Shown here in pieces: positions 40,520 to 49,905 of a DNA stretch of 64,000 nt. The stretch covers positions 1 through 64,000 of the forward strand of contig NZ_FIZY01000014.1 in NCBI RefSeq assembly GCF_900060185.1, given 5' to 3'. Position 1 is the first letter of the stretch. Each line of letters opens with the position of its first letter. The position numbers and the translations under genes are program-made. This DNA is from Grimontia marina. Its GTDB lineage: Bacteria > Pseudomonadota > Gammaproteobacteria > Enterobacterales > Vibrionaceae. The notes beneath the pieces are model-generated. The model saw nothing but the letters and a program-made list of their open reading frames with translations, searched no databases and had not been told where the DNA came from.

Positions 40520-41090
40520 CGCCCGTAAAAAACGTATTGTATCCGGATACATGAAGGTTGAATGACAGCCCATGTAATTTAGACAAAAGTGTCATCTTTC
40601 CGTGTTTCCCGCCCGTAATTTGAGCCGTTAGCCTTAATACAGGCTTTCAGGTACGGCTGATTGACCGCTAATTCAGTCTGATCTGACCGTCGAATGATGC
40701 AATTTAGATGATCTTTGTCACAAAAAATAAGCAATTAGGCCTGAAATATCGTTCTAGGAAGGAAAGGCGAATTATTACGCGGCTACTATGACACCTATAA
40801 TTTATAAAATATCAAATTTTATGGTTTTAAAATTTAATTTCGATATTTTATCCTTTCTTAAATCCATATGCAGAACATGTAACTTATGCTTTCGGGGGTT
40901 GTATTGATAAATATTTTTTTAGGGGGTGATCGCTGATCGGATCCCATAATCGCTGCGATCTGACGATCTTTATAGGATCCAGCACTAGGCTGCTCGTTTT
41001 GCCAGCATCTAAGGGGTAGAATAACGGCAAAAGGATCATTGTTCATCCTTTGACCAAAAAACTGCGAAGTCAAAAGTTAAGGAAACCTGA
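40520..41090. other. 570-base gap between der and yfgJ; candidate crtS replication-licensing region
   Basis: No convincing gene is present. The gap holds a perfect palindrome TGTATCCGGATACA (40538-40551), a strongly AT-rich block (about 40795-40870), G-runs at 40893-40897 and 40922-40926, and six GATC sites within 40928-40979 with a seventh at 41034. In Vibrio cholerae the chromosome 2 replication trigger crtS lies, as I recall, in the intergenic region beside the homologue of yfgJ, close to der. Crediting this gap with crtS rests on that synteny and is an inference, because I cannot recall the crtS sequence well enough to align it. Confidence 0.45.
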
Positions 41091-41324
41091 ATGGGAAATC
41101 ATTGCCCTGATTGCGAACGTGACTTGGTTTGGGACAACCGCACTTACCGTTGTGAAACCTGCGAGAAAAGTTTTGTAAAACAGGCTTTTTGTGCCACTTG
41201 CGACGCGCTATTGGAAAAGCTTCAGGCTTGTGGGGCGAACAGCTATTTCTGCAATAGCTGCAACGAGCTGAAATCGAAGTCGAGTGCGAGAATCGTTTTT
41301 GAAGAACAAAAAACGGTGTCCTGA
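41091..41324 (+). CDS. yfgJ: YfgJ-like zinc-ribbon protein
   Basis: The 77-residue protein carries four C-x-x-C pairs: C-P-D-C, C-E-T-C, C-A-T-C and C-N-S-C. This suggests two zinc ribbons. A conserved L-x-A-C-G-A-x-S-Y-F-C precedes the last pair. E. coli has YfgJ of similar length between der and xseA, and the synteny is kept here. Its function is unknown to me. A strong AAGGAAAC ribosome binding site precedes the ATG. Its stop codon lies in the loop of the following terminator hairpin. Confidence 0.9.
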   Translation: MGNHCPDCERDLVWDNRTYRCETCEKSFVKQAFCATCDALLEKLQACGANSYFCNSCNELKSKSSARIVFEEQKTVS

Positions 41325-41334
41325 GACACCGTTT
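41311..41334. terminator. Convergent terminator shared by yfgJ and xseA
   Basis: The 10-base arms AAACGGTGTC (41311-41320) and its complement (41325-41334) enclose a CTGA loop containing the yfgJ stop codon. The A-run to the left forms the T-run for minus-strand xseA. The plus-strand T-run is short. Confidence 0.85.
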
Positions 41335-41358
41335 CACCTTTCTGGTTAAAGATCCTTT

Positions 41359-42687
41359 CTAGTTCACTGTAGATTGGATCTCTCCATCTCCAAACGTTGA
41401 CTTTATCTGATCGCCAGACTTAAGCGACGATGCTGAACGAATCACTTCGCCTTTATCGTTCCGGGTGATCGAATAACCGCGTGCGAGTGTTGCCAGCGGG
41501 CTTACCACATCCAGTGTTTCCATCTGTAATGCCAGTGCATGTTGTTGTTGTCGGAGTTGACGGCGCATGGACTCAATAAGACGCTGCTCCACATAGCCTA
41601 GTTGCGCTTTCTGGCCTGGAATTTGGTTCGCGGGTGAGTAGCGCTCAAGTTTTTGCGCAGCTCTATCCAGGCGCTGTGCTTCTGTTTGAAGTGTATAGCG
41701 CATAGATTGATGAAGACGCCTTTCAAGCTCATCAAACTGCTGAGATTGTTGCTGAAGCTGTGCTTTTGGGTGCTGCATCGCCAATCGGTGTTGCAAGCGT
41801 GTAAGCCATTCCTGAGAGCGGTTTAAATGACGGCTGAAAGCGTGTGCGAGTCTATCAGTACGCTGCAAGAGTTGCTGATCACGTACCGAGGTATCTCGGC
41901 TGATAAGCTCTGCTGCCGCTGATGGGGTAGGGGCGCGGACATCAGCGACGAAATCCGCGATGGTAACATCAACCTCATGGCCTACTGCACTGACGATCGG
42001 GATGGAGCTGGCGGCAATGGTACGGGCAACAATTTCTTCGTTGAAGCACCACAAGTCTCCCAGTGAACCACCACCACGGCCAACGATCAGCACATCACAT
42101 TCATTGCGGCTGTTGGCGCGCCCAATAGCCTGCGCGATTTGAATCGCAGCATCTTTGCCCTGCACTTGGGTGGGATAAATCACCACAGGCAAGCTGGGAT
42201 CTCGGCGTCTCAGAACATGCAAAATATCATGCAGCGCCGCGCCGGTGCTGGAAGTGATCACACCAACTCGCTTGGGTTGTTCTGGAAGTGGTTTTTTCAG
42301 GCTGGCTGCAAACAGACCTTCAGCAGAAAGCTGCATTTTCAGTTTTTCAAATTGCTGTTGAAGCAGACCGTCACCTTCTGGCTGCATGCTTTCGACAATG
42401 ATTTGGTAGTCACCGCGGGGCTCATACAAAGAAAGCCTTGCGCGCACCAACACCTGATTACCGTTGGCAGGTTTAAAAGTCACACGTCGGTTATTGCCTT
42501 TGAACATGGCGCATTTGACCTGGGCCTGACGGTCTTTCAGGGTGAAATACCAGTGACCGGATGTTGCCATGGTGAGGTTTGAAATCTCGCCAACCAGCCA
42601 AACAATGCCCATTTCGTTTTCGAGCAATAAACGTACTTCAGCGTTTAATCTGGAGACGGTATAGATATTGTTGTTGGTGAGATTCAT
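41359..42687 (-). CDS. xseA: Exodeoxyribonuclease VII large subunit
   Basis: XseA with XseB degrades single-stranded DNA to oligonucleotides. I choose the ATG whose first base is 42687, giving 442 residues and the family entry [12 protein letters not shown] nine codons earlier is in frame but not conserved. An N-terminal OB-fold ([10 protein letters not shown]) precedes the catalytic domain with [13 protein letters not shown] and V-G-R-G-G-G-S-L. A long coiled-coil region and a C-terminal L-A-R-G-Y-S-I-T follow. The gene is divergent from guaB. Confidence 0.96.
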   Translation of the reverse strand: MNLTNNNIYTVSRLNAEVRLLLENEMGIVWLVGEISNLTMATSGHWYFTLKDRQAQVKCAMFKGNNRRVTFKPANGNQVLVRARLSLYEPRGDYQIIVESMQPEGDGLLQQQFEKLKMQLSAEGLFAASLKKPLPEQPKRVGVITSSTGAALHDILHVLRRRDPSLPVVIYPTQVQGKDAAIQIAQAIGRANSRNECDVLIVGRGGGSLGDLWCFNEEIVARTIAASSIPIVSAVGHEVDVTIADFVADVRAPTPSAAAELISRDTSVRDQQLLQRTDRLAHAFSRHLNRSQEWLTRLQHRLAMQHPKAQLQQQSQQFDELERRLHQSMRYTLQTEAQRLDRAAQKLERYSPANQIPGQKAQLGYVEQRLIESMRRQLRQQQHALALQMETLDVVSPLATLARGYSITRNDKGEVIRSASSLKSGDQIKSTFGDGEIQSTVN

Positions 42688-42746
42688 AGCGGAATGCGTC
42701 TTTGTTTTCAGCAAGATGAAACCATGTTAAAGAGGCGAAATCTGAA

Positions 42747-42800
42747 AGCCAAACGTTTTCGTAAAAATCTGTAGCCAAACGTTTGCGCCGTCAGTATAAT
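42747..42800 (+). promoter_or_regulatory. guaB promoter with two PurR operator-like palindromes
   Basis: AGCCAAACGTTTTCGT (42747-42762) and AGCCAAACGTTTGCGC (42773-42788) both resemble the PurR consensus ACGCAAACGTTTTCGT and are 26 bases apart. The second overlaps the weak -35 region of a perfect -10 hexamer TATAAT (42795-42800). Repression of guaBA by purine-bound PurR is known in E. coli. Confidence 0.8.
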
Positions 42801-42852
42801 GCGGCGGCAATATTTTGAACTCCCTCATATTATATTGGCGTGAGATATTGCA

Positions 42853-44319
42853 ATGTTACGAATAGCTAAAGAAGCCCTTACTTTTGACGATGTACTGCTG
42901 GTTCCAGCACACTCCACAGTTCTTCCGAACACTGCCGACTTGCGCACTCAACTGACGAAAAAAATCTCTCTGAACATCCCACTGATCTCAGCGGCGATGG
43001 ACACAGTGACCGAAGCGCGTCTTGCAATTGCGCTTGCTCAGGAAGGTGGCATCGGTTTTATCCACAAAAACATGTCTATTGAGCAACAAGCTGAACAAGT
43101 TCGCTTGGTGAAGATCTTCGAAGCCGGTGTGGTTTCAAATCCAGTCACTGTGACGCCTGATCAAACCATTGCTGATGTAAAAGCATTGACTGACACTCAT
43201 GGCTTTGCCGGTTTCCCAGTAGTCACTGAAGCCAATGAGCTGGTGGGTATCATCACTGGTCGCGATGTTCGTTTCGTGACAGACCTGAGCCTGAAAGTGT
43301 CAGAAGCGATGACACCGAAAGAGCGTCTGGCGACAGTGAAAGAGGGCGCAAGCCCAGAAGAAGTTCAAAAGCTGATGCAAAAGCACCGCGTAGAAAAAAT
43401 CCTTGTGGTGAATGATGATCACCACATCGCGGGCATGATCACTGCAAAAGACTTCCAAAAAGCTGAGCGCAAACCAAACGCATGTAAAGATGAGCAAGGC
43501 CGTCTGCGTGTTGGTGCTGCGGTTGGCGCAGGTGCAGGTAACGAAGAACGTGTTGCTGCACTGGTTGAAGCAGGCGTTGACGTACTGCTTATCGACTCTT
43601 CTCACGGTCACTCTGAAGGCGTACTTCAACGCATTCGCGAAACCCGTGAAAAATTCCCTGAATTGCAAATCATTGGCGGTAACGTCGCAACTGGCGCAGG
43701 TGCAAAAGCCCTGATTGAAGCGGGTGTAGATGCAGTGAAAGTGGGTATCGGCCCAGGCTCAATCTGTACAACCCGTATTGTTACCGGTGTGGGTGTTCCG
43801 CAAATCACTGCGATTTCAGACGCAGTAGAAGTAGCAGAACAATATGGCGTGCCATGTATCGCTGATGGCGGTATCCGTTTCTCTGGCGACATGTGTAAAG
43901 CAATCGTTGCCGGTGCATCTTGTGTCATGGTTGGTTCCATGCTGGCAGGTACGGAAGAATCTCCAGGTGAAGTTGAACTGTACCAAGGCCGTGCTTACAA
44001 ATCTTACCGCGGCATGGGCTCGCTGGGTGCGATGTCTAAAGGTTCTTCTGACCGTTACTTCCAGACTGACAACGCAGCAGACAAGCTGGTACCTGAAGGT
44101 ATCGAAGGTCGCGTGGCATACAAAGGCCGTCTGAAAGAAATCATTCATCAGCAAATGGGTGGCCTGCGTTCATGTATGGGCCTGACTGGCTCTGCAACGG
44201 TGGAAGATTTGCGCACTAAAGCTGAATTTGTTCGCATCACTGGCGCTGGTATGACGGAATCACACGCACACGACGTGACCATCACCAAAGAAGCGCCAAA
44301 CTACCGTACTGGCCAGTAA
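42853..44319 (+). CDS. guaB: Inosine-5'-monophosphate dehydrogenase
   Basis: GuaB oxidises IMP to XMP, the committed step to GMP. The 488 residues comprise a TIM barrel split by a pair of CBS domains (about 95-200). Catalytic C305 lies in [11 protein letters not shown], and the flap region contains [10 protein letters not shown]. It is followed by guaA after 82 bases and is likely under PurR control. Confidence 0.98.
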   Translation: MLRIAKEALTFDDVLLVPAHSTVLPNTADLRTQLTKKISLNIPLISAAMDTVTEARLAIALAQEGGIGFIHKNMSIEQQAEQVRLVKIFEAGVVSNPVTVTPDQTIADVKALTDTHGFAGFPVVTEANELVGIITGRDVRFVTDLSLKVSEAMTPKERLATVKEGASPEEVQKLMQKHRVEKILVVNDDHHIAGMITAKDFQKAERKPNACKDEQGRLRVGAAVGAGAGNEERVAALVEAGVDVLLIDSSHGHSEGVLQRIRETREKFPELQIIGGNVATGAGAKALIEAGVDAVKVGIGPGSICTTRIVTGVGVPQITAISDAVEVAEQYGVPCIADGGIRFSGDMCKAIVAGASCVMVGSMLAGTEESPGEVELYQGRAYKSYRGMGSLGAMSKGSSDRYFQTDNAADKLVPEGIEGRVAYKGRLKEIIHQQMGGLRSCMGLTGSATVEDLRTKAEFVRITGAGMTESHAHDVTITKEAPNYRTGQ

Positions 44320-44401
44320 TTCACGCCCGTAAATTTAGGCTGAAATTTATAGCATGGGGGCGGAAGTCCCCTGTATCGATGACTTTTTGAGACAAGCTGA
44401 A

Positions 44402-45979
44402 ATGACCCAAAATATTCATGACCAACGTATTCTGATCCTCGACTTTGGATCTCAGTACACCCAGTTGATTGCGCGTCGTATCCGTGAAATTGGTGTTTAC
44501 TGTGAGCTGTGGGGCTGGGATGTTGAAGAGCAGGATATCCGTGACTTCAACCCGAACGGCATCATTCTCTCCGGTGGCCCGGAGAGTGTGACCGAATACG
44601 GTTCACCACGAGCGCCTGAATATGTGTTTAACGCGGGCGTTCCAGTACTGGGCGTGTGCTATGGCATGCAAACCATGTCCGAGCAGCTTGGCGGTAAAGT
44701 TGCAGGCTCTAACGAGCGTGAGTTCGGTTACGCGAAAGTAACGCTGGATAACCCAGGTAGCCTGTTTGAAGGTATCGAAGATGCCATTAACGAAGCGGGC
44801 AAAGGCGTTCTGGATGTATGGATGAGCCACGGCGACAAAGTGGTAGAAATTCCATCTGACTTCGTGAAAGTGGCATCGACTGACACTTGTCCGTTTGCAG
44901 CAATGGCCAACGAAGAGAAGCGTTTCTACGGCGTTCAGTTCCACCCTGAAGTGACGCACACCCGTCAGGGTCACCGCATGCTTGAGCGCTTTGTGATGGA
45001 TATCTGTGGCTGTGAGAAGCTATGGACGCCAGCATCTATCATCGAAGATGCGATTGCACGTATCAAAGAACAAGTGGGTGATGACGAAGTGATCCTTGGC
45101 CTGTCAGGTGGTGTGGACTCTTCTGTTGTTGCCATGCTTATCCACCGCGCGATCGGTGACAAGCTGACCTGTGTATTCGTAGACAACGGTCTGCTGCGCT
45201 TGAACGAAGCTGAGCAGGTCATGGAAATGTTCGGTGACCACTTCGGTCTGAACATTGTTCACGTTGATGCAGAAGACCGTTTCCTGTCAGCGCTGGAAGG
45301 TATTGCGGATCCAGAAGCAAAACGTAAGAAGATTGGTCATGTGTTCGTTGACGTATTCGATGAAGAATCGAAGAAGCTGAAGAACGCGAAATGGCTGGCG
45401 CAAGGCACTATCTACCCAGATGTTATCGAGTCTGCTGCTTCTAAGACCGGTAAAGCGCACGTTATCAAATCTCACCACAACGTAGGTGGTCTGCCGGATG
45501 ACATGGAAATGGGTCTGGTTGAGCCGCTGAAAGAGCTGTTCAAAGACGAAGTGCGTAAGATTGGTCTGGAGCTGGGTCTGCCGTACAACATGCTTTACCG
45601 CCACCCGTTCCCGGGACCAGGTCTGGGTGTACGTGTACTTGGCGAAGTGAAGAAAGAGTACTGTGATCTGCTACGCCGTGCAGATGCTATCTTCATCGAA
45701 GAGCTACACAAAGCAGACCTTTACAACAAGGTTTCTCAGGCATTTACTGTGTTCCTGCCAGTACGCTCTGTCGGCGTAATGGGTGACGGACGTAAATATG
45801 ATTGGGTTGTCTCATTGCGTGCAGTAGAAACCATCGACTTCATGACCGCACACTGGGCACACTTGCCATACGACTTCCTGGGTCGCGTTTCAAACCGCAT
45901 CATCAACGAAGTCGACGGTATCAGCCGCGTGGTTTACGACATCTCTGGTAAGCCACCTGCAACCATCGAGTGGGAATAA
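44402..45979 (+). CDS. guaA: GMP synthase (glutamine-hydrolysing)
   Basis: GuaA converts XMP to GMP using ATP and glutamine. The ATG at 44402 gives 525 residues starting M-T-Q-N-I-H. An upstream in-frame ATG at 44354 adds 16 unconserved residues and lacks a ribosome binding site. The class I amidotransferase triad C86 (G-V-C-Y-G-M-Q), H181 and E183 (F-H-P-E-V-T) is intact. The synthetase P-loop L-S-G-G-V-D-S-S-V and the C-terminal dimerisation domain ending P-P-A-T-I-E-W-E are present. Confidence 0.98.
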   Translation: MTQNIHDQRILILDFGSQYTQLIARRIREIGVYCELWGWDVEEQDIRDFNPNGIILSGGPESVTEYGSPRAPEYVFNAGVPVLGVCYGMQTMSEQLGGKVAGSNEREFGYAKVTLDNPGSLFEGIEDAINEAGKGVLDVWMSHGDKVVEIPSDFVKVASTDTCPFAAMANEEKRFYGVQFHPEVTHTRQGHRMLERFVMDICGCEKLWTPASIIEDAIARIKEQVGDDEVILGLSGGVDSSVVAMLIHRAIGDKLTCVFVDNGLLRLNEAEQVMEMFGDHFGLNIVHVDAEDRFLSALEGIADPEAKRKKIGHVFVDVFDEESKKLKNAKWLAQGTIYPDVIESAASKTGKAHVIKSHHNVGGLPDDMEMGLVEPLKELFKDEVRKIGLELGLPYNMLYRHPFPGPGLGVRVLGEVKKEYCDLLRRADAIFIEELHKADLYNKVSQAFTVFLPVRSVGVMGDGRKYDWVVSLRAVETIDFMTAHWAHLPYDFLGRVSNRIINEVDGISRVVYDISGKPPATIEWE

Positions 45980-46002
45980 TTCCCCTTCAAATACAGTCAC
46001 TC

Positions 46003-46030
46003 AAAGGCACGCATCGCGTGCCTTTTTCTT
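46003..46030 (+). terminator. Terminator of guaBA
   Basis: The 10-base arms AAAGGCACGC (46003-46012) and its complement (46016-46025) with a 3-base loop run into a T-rich tract, 23 bases after guaA. Confidence 0.92.
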
Positions 46031-46333
46031 TCTCTCTCACCAGCGATACGTCATTCATCTTCAGGGTGGCTGATACTCACCATTTCACGCCAAAAGTAGC
46101 CATTTTATCGTGGTTGTTGTTCATTTGGGTTGTCTTTGTTTGCTTTGTGTTTATCGCTTGTGTGCAAATTGAATTTATGTGCTTAAACCGTAATTTTAAT
46201 TGAGATTAGTCACTACCAATTTGGTTTGTTACGTGTATTTTGTGCTGTTGAATAATTATGACGTCGTTGCGAATTCATCAAAGAATCCGCTCCTTACGAT
46301 GCAAACACACACTGCAAAAACTCGGAGCTTTAA
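46031..46333. other. Leader of the first AbgT-family gene
   Basis: About 300 bases of AT-rich sequence lie between the guaA terminator and the transporter. I see no gene. A promoter is expected in the T/A-rich stretch 46200-46265, but no pair of hexamers stands out. Confidence 0.4.
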
Positions 46334-47893
46334 ATGAGTAATCATGCCATGAGCAATACTCCAGACGCGCCAAGCGGCGGTATGGAAAAGTTCCTGAACT
46401 GGATTGAAAGGGCGGGTAACAAAATTCCTGATCCTGCGCTTCTGTTCTTTTATGGACTTTTGATTGTATGGGGTCTGTCCGCCGTTCTGTCTCAGGTTGA
46501 TTTCGGCCTGATCCACCCTGTTACCGGCCAGGCTGTAGAAATTAATAACCTTCTGACTGGCGAAGCGCTTGCAAGCTTCCTGGCGAACATGGTGACCACT
46601 TTCACCAGCTTTGCACCTATGGGTATTGTGCTTGTAGCCATGCTGGGTGTGGGCGTCGCAGATGCATCTGGCTTTATCACCACTGGCCTGAAAAAAATGC
46701 TGAACGTGACACCTAAGAAGCTGCTAACTCCAGCGCTGATTCTGGTGGCGATTGTGTCGCACACGGCAGCAGATGCGGGTTACGTTCTGGTTATTCCTTT
46801 GGGCGGCATCATCTTCCACGCTGCGGGTCGTCACCCACTGGTGGGTATTGCTGCGGCGTTTGCGGGTGTGTCGGGCGGTTTCTCTGCTAACTTCATTCCA
46901 GCGGGTATTGACCCTCTGTTGGCTGGCTTTACCCAATCTGCAGCGCAGGTTCTGGATAAAGACTACGTGGTGAACCCACTGGCGAACCTGTATTTCACTG
47001 GCCTTTCTTCTTTCCTGATTGTGGCTATCGGCTGGTATGTGACTGAGAAAATCATCGAGCCACGCCTGAACAAATTGCCAATTGATGAAGATGCAGAAAA
47101 AGCACCGGATCTGGGCAGCTTCACCGCTATTGAAAGTAAAGCGTTCAACCGTGCAGGTTTTGCAATGCTGGCAGGTATCGTTCTGCTGGTGATTGCACTT
47201 ATCCCTGAAACCTCAGCACTGCGTTCACCTGAAGGCGAACTGACTGCGTTCTCTGCGCCGCTGATGAAATCTATCGTACCGCTGATCTTTATCCTGTTTG
47301 TGATTCCAGGTGTGGTTTATGGTCGCGTGGCAGGTACCTTCAAAACGCAAGGCGATATCATTAAAGCAATGAGCGATACCATGGCGACCATGGGCGCATA
47401 TTTGGTGATGTCATTCTTCTGTGCGCAGTTCCTGGCAGCATTCAGCCAGTCGAACATCGGCACCTTACTGGCATTGGAAGGCGCGGCATTCCTGAAAGCG
47501 CTGAACATGCCGGGTCAGCTGACCATCATCGGTATGATTCTGTTGACCGCGTGTGTGAACCTGCTGATCGGTTCTGCATCGGCAAAATGGGCGCTGATTG
47601 GTCCAATCCTTGTACCAATGCTGATGGCGCTGGGTATTTCTCCTGAGCTGTCTCAGGCGGCTTACCGCGTAGGTGACTCGGTATCTAACATCATTTCTCC
47701 ACTGATGGTGTTCTTCCCACTGGTCGTGGTTTACTGCCAACGTTATGTGAAGAGCACAGGTATCGGCACATTGGCTTCAATGATGATGCCTTACTCCATT
47801 GCGATGCTGATCGGTTGGTCAATCTTCCTTCTAGCTTACTGGGCTCTGGGTATCCCACTGGGTATCCAAGCACCTTACACCTACCAGATGTAA
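46334..47893 (+). CDS. AbgT-family transporter (first of two)
   Basis: The 519-residue inner-membrane protein has about eleven to twelve hydrophobic segments plus hairpins. Family hallmarks include G-I-V-L-V-A-M-L-G-V-G-V-A-D-A-S-G, S-H-T-A-A-D-A-G-Y-V-L-V-I-P, F-S-A-N-F-I-P and a C-terminal G-S-A-S-A-K-W-A-L. AbgT imports p-aminobenzoyl-glutamate in E. coli, while MtrF and YdaH act as antimetabolite exporters, so the substrate cannot be called. A GGAG ribosome binding site precedes the ATG. It is a separate unit from guaBA and from its paralogue downstream. Confidence 0.92.
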   Translation: MSNHAMSNTPDAPSGGMEKFLNWIERAGNKIPDPALLFFYGLLIVWGLSAVLSQVDFGLIHPVTGQAVEINNLLTGEALASFLANMVTTFTSFAPMGIVLVAMLGVGVADASGFITTGLKKMLNVTPKKLLTPALILVAIVSHTAADAGYVLVIPLGGIIFHAAGRHPLVGIAAAFAGVSGGFSANFIPAGIDPLLAGFTQSAAQVLDKDYVVNPLANLYFTGLSSFLIVAIGWYVTEKIIEPRLNKLPIDEDAEKAPDLGSFTAIESKAFNRAGFAMLAGIVLLVIALIPETSALRSPEGELTAFSAPLMKSIVPLIFILFVIPGVVYGRVAGTFKTQGDIIKAMSDTMATMGAYLVMSFFCAQFLAAFSQSNIGTLLALEGAAFLKALNMPGQLTIIGMILLTACVNLLIGSASAKWALIGPILVPMLMALGISPELSQAAYRVGDSVSNIISPLMVFFPLVVVYCQRYVKSTGIGTLASMMMPYSIAMLIGWSIFLLAYWALGIPLGIQAPYTYQM

Positions 47894-47912
47894 CAGCAAT
47901 CTGTTGTAATCC

Positions 47913-47940
47913 AAGCCCTGCCTCCGTGCAGGGCTTTTTC
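47913..47940 (+). terminator. Terminator of the first AbgT-family gene
   Basis: The 9-base arms AAGCCCTGC (47913-47921) and GCAGGGCTT (47928-47936) with a 6-base loop are followed by a T-run. Confidence 0.92.
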
Positions 47941-48291
47941 TTGCGTTTGAATTCTTCTCCAATAATACGTGCTACATCAGCGCAACATTATCAAAACATA
48001 CATCTATACACTAATGTATTTTTGATATTTTGTATAAAGGATGTATCTTCTGGGATGTTTACGTTATCTCACACTATTATCTGCAGTGCTGTCTTCAATC
48101 TGTCATAAGTCCTGACTCTTAATGTTGATTTGGCATTATCTCCTTTGTAATCTCATTTATTGGAGTTTTACTCCAAAAGTGGCATCTGCTAAGTTCTTGC
48201 GGCAAAAGTAACGGATATACCTGATTTCATCGCATGCTCGTTTCGGCGAATGGTCAATCAAGGTTAGAACTCATCGAAAAGGTGGTATGAC
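47941..48291. promoter_or_regulatory. Leader of the second AbgT-family gene with an operator-like inverted repeat
   Basis: This 350-base gap holds no gene that I can support. It contains an exact inverted repeat TTGGAGTTTTACTCCAA at 48160-48176, a candidate operator or small hairpin, and AT-rich sequence near 48000-48045 that could carry a promoter. A strong AAGGTGG ribosome binding site (48280-48286) precedes the next gene. Confidence 0.45.
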
Positions 48292-49848
48292 ATGAGTCAA
48301 GCTTCACAAGGAGCGCCGCAACAGAATGGCGCGATTGCGTTTATTGAACGCGTAGGTATAAAAATCCTCGATCCTGTGATCATTTTTATGTTCCTTTTTG
48401 TGGCTGCATTGGCCATTACAGGTTTGATCGGCGGAATGGAATTCCAAACCACAGGGGCAGATGGTAATCCTGTCAGCCACACTGTGAAGAGCATGCTGGC
48501 AACAGAAAACGTTCGCTGGATGTTTGATAATGCGATCCTTGAAAACTGGCTGTCGTTCGGCCATGGCGTACTCGGTGTCATCCTTGTGGTGATGCTTGGT
48601 GTCGGTATTGCTGAGAACTCTGGCCTTCTGGGGGCAGTGATTAAGCGTGTTGGCCTTCGCCTGAATGAGAAATGGCTGCCGATGCTGCTGGTATTCCTAG
48701 GTATCATGAGCTCCATCGCGACGGATGCCGGTTATCTGGTGCTTATCCCATTGGCGGGTATGTTGTACGCAGGTGTGGGTAAAAACCCACTGATCGGTAT
48801 GGCTGCTGCGTTCGCAGGTGTCTCCGCGGGCTTTAGTGCAAACCTGATTCCTGCAACCCCGGTTGACGTCATTATTGGTCTGAATGCACGTGTGTTTGCA
48901 GAATCTCAAGGCGTGCCTTTTGAGACCGCAGCAGGTGAAGTGCTAAACCCTGCGACCATGCACTATTTCTTCATCTTTGTTTCCACCTTCATGCTGGCGA
49001 TCCTAGGTGCTTGGGTCACCAAACGCTTTGTCGCACCTCGTTTGGAAAAGATGGAGTACACGCTACCTGAAGACTTGGATCAGAGCGATTTATCTGTCAG
49101 CGAGAGCGAACAAAAGGGTCTGCGCGCTGCTGGTCTCGGTCTGATTGCTTCTCTGGCTGCGATTGTTACGCTGGCAATGGGTCCCCTCGCGCCATACACC
49201 AACGAGGCTGGCCGCACAGTTACCCCTTACATGAACAATGTGATCCTGCTGATTGCGATGGTGTTTGCGGTAACGGGTATTTGCTTTGGTTACAGCACGG
49301 GCAAGTTCAAGTCTCTACAAGACGTAGTGAATGCCATGGTGAAGCAGATGAACACCTTTGGTTATGTTCTGGTTCTGACTTTCTTCAGCCATAACTTCCT
49401 GGCGGTACTGAGTTACTCAGGCTTGGGTGTTTACATCACTTACCTAGGTGCGACCACCTTGTCTTCACTGGGTCTGGAAAACTTCCCAATCCTTCTCATC
49501 ATTGGCTTCATTCTTACCACTGCGCTGATCAACCTGTTTGTGGGTGGTTTGACATCGAAATGGATGCTGCTGGGGCCAATTTTCATCCCAATGCTGTATC
49601 AGGTTAACCCGAACATGACACCAGATATGGTTTCTGCGGCTTACCGTGTGGCGGATTCTTCCACCAACATCATCACGCCAATGATGACCTATGCAGGTGT
49701 TATCCTAGCCTTCATGCGTAAGTACAAATCTGATCTGACGTTTGGTGATGTGATTGCGATGATGGTGCCATACTCAGCAGCGTTCCTGACCGTATGGACA
49801 ACCTTGCTGATTGTGTTCTTCAGCTTCAACATTCCTCTGGGCTTCTGA
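48292..49848 (+). CDS. AbgT-family transporter (second of two)
   Basis: This 518-residue paralogue of the preceding transporter shares the main motifs: V-V-M-L-G-V-G-I-A-E-N-S-G, S-I-A-T-D-A-G-Y-L-V-L-I-P-L, F-S-A-N-L-I-P-A-T and G-G-L-T-S-K-W-M-L-L-G-P. The two copies differ at many positions, so the duplication is old or the second was acquired separately. The pair are separate transcription units with their own terminators, which suggests different regulation and possibly different substrates. The substrate is not predictable from sequence by eye. Confidence 0.92.
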   Translation: MSQASQGAPQQNGAIAFIERVGIKILDPVIIFMFLFVAALAITGLIGGMEFQTTGADGNPVSHTVKSMLATENVRWMFDNAILENWLSFGHGVLGVILVVMLGVGIAENSGLLGAVIKRVGLRLNEKWLPMLLVFLGIMSSIATDAGYLVLIPLAGMLYAGVGKNPLIGMAAAFAGVSAGFSANLIPATPVDVIIGLNARVFAESQGVPFETAAGEVLNPATMHYFFIFVSTFMLAILGAWVTKRFVAPRLEKMEYTLPEDLDQSDLSVSESEQKGLRAAGLGLIASLAAIVTLAMGPLAPYTNEAGRTVTPYMNNVILLIAMVFAVTGICFGYSTGKFKSLQDVVNAMVKQMNTFGYVLVLTFFSHNFLAVLSYSGLGVYITYLGATTLSSLGLENFPILLIIGFILTTALINLFVGGLTSKWMLLGPIFIPMLYQVNPNMTPDMVSAAYRVADSSTNIITPMMTYAGVILAFMRKYKSDLTFGDVIAMMVPYSAAFLTVWTTLLIVFFSFNIPLGF

Positions 49849-49870
49849 TCAGGCGCAGCAAGAATAGAAA

Positions 49871-49897
49871 AACCCGGCTTCGGCCGGGTTTTTTTGT
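49871..49897. terminator. Convergent terminator of second AbgT gene and fghA
   Basis: The 8-base GC-rich arms AACCCGGC (49871-49878) and GCCGGGTT (49883-49890) with a TTCG loop are flanked by an A-run and a T-run. It therefore works on both strands. Confidence 0.93.
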
Positions 49898-49905
49898 TTG
49901 AATCG

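Noticed and set aside
40780-40870. AT-rich block near the GATC cluster read as a full replication origin
   Set aside because: No clear DnaA boxes (TTATNCACA) were found, and the flanking genes are not those of oriC in this group. A licensing site fits the synteny better.
40858-41073. 71-codon minus-strand ORF in the der-yfgJ gap
   Set aside because: No ribosome binding site, no recognisable composition or motif, and it crosses the GATC cluster. It looks like a chance frame.
40520-44330. Short shared phrase GCCCGTAA at about 40521, 40611 and 44325
   Set aside because: An eight-base match in three intergenic places is within chance, and the flanks do not align.
44354-44372. GGGG/CCCC stem before guaA as a riboswitch
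   Set aside because: Only four to five paired bases. It has no conserved purine riboswitch core and no terminator, so there is nothing to support a riboswitch.
44354-44401. Upstream ATG for guaA adding 16 residues
   Set aside because: No ribosome binding site and no similarity to GuaA N-termini. The ATG at 44402 fits the family exactly.
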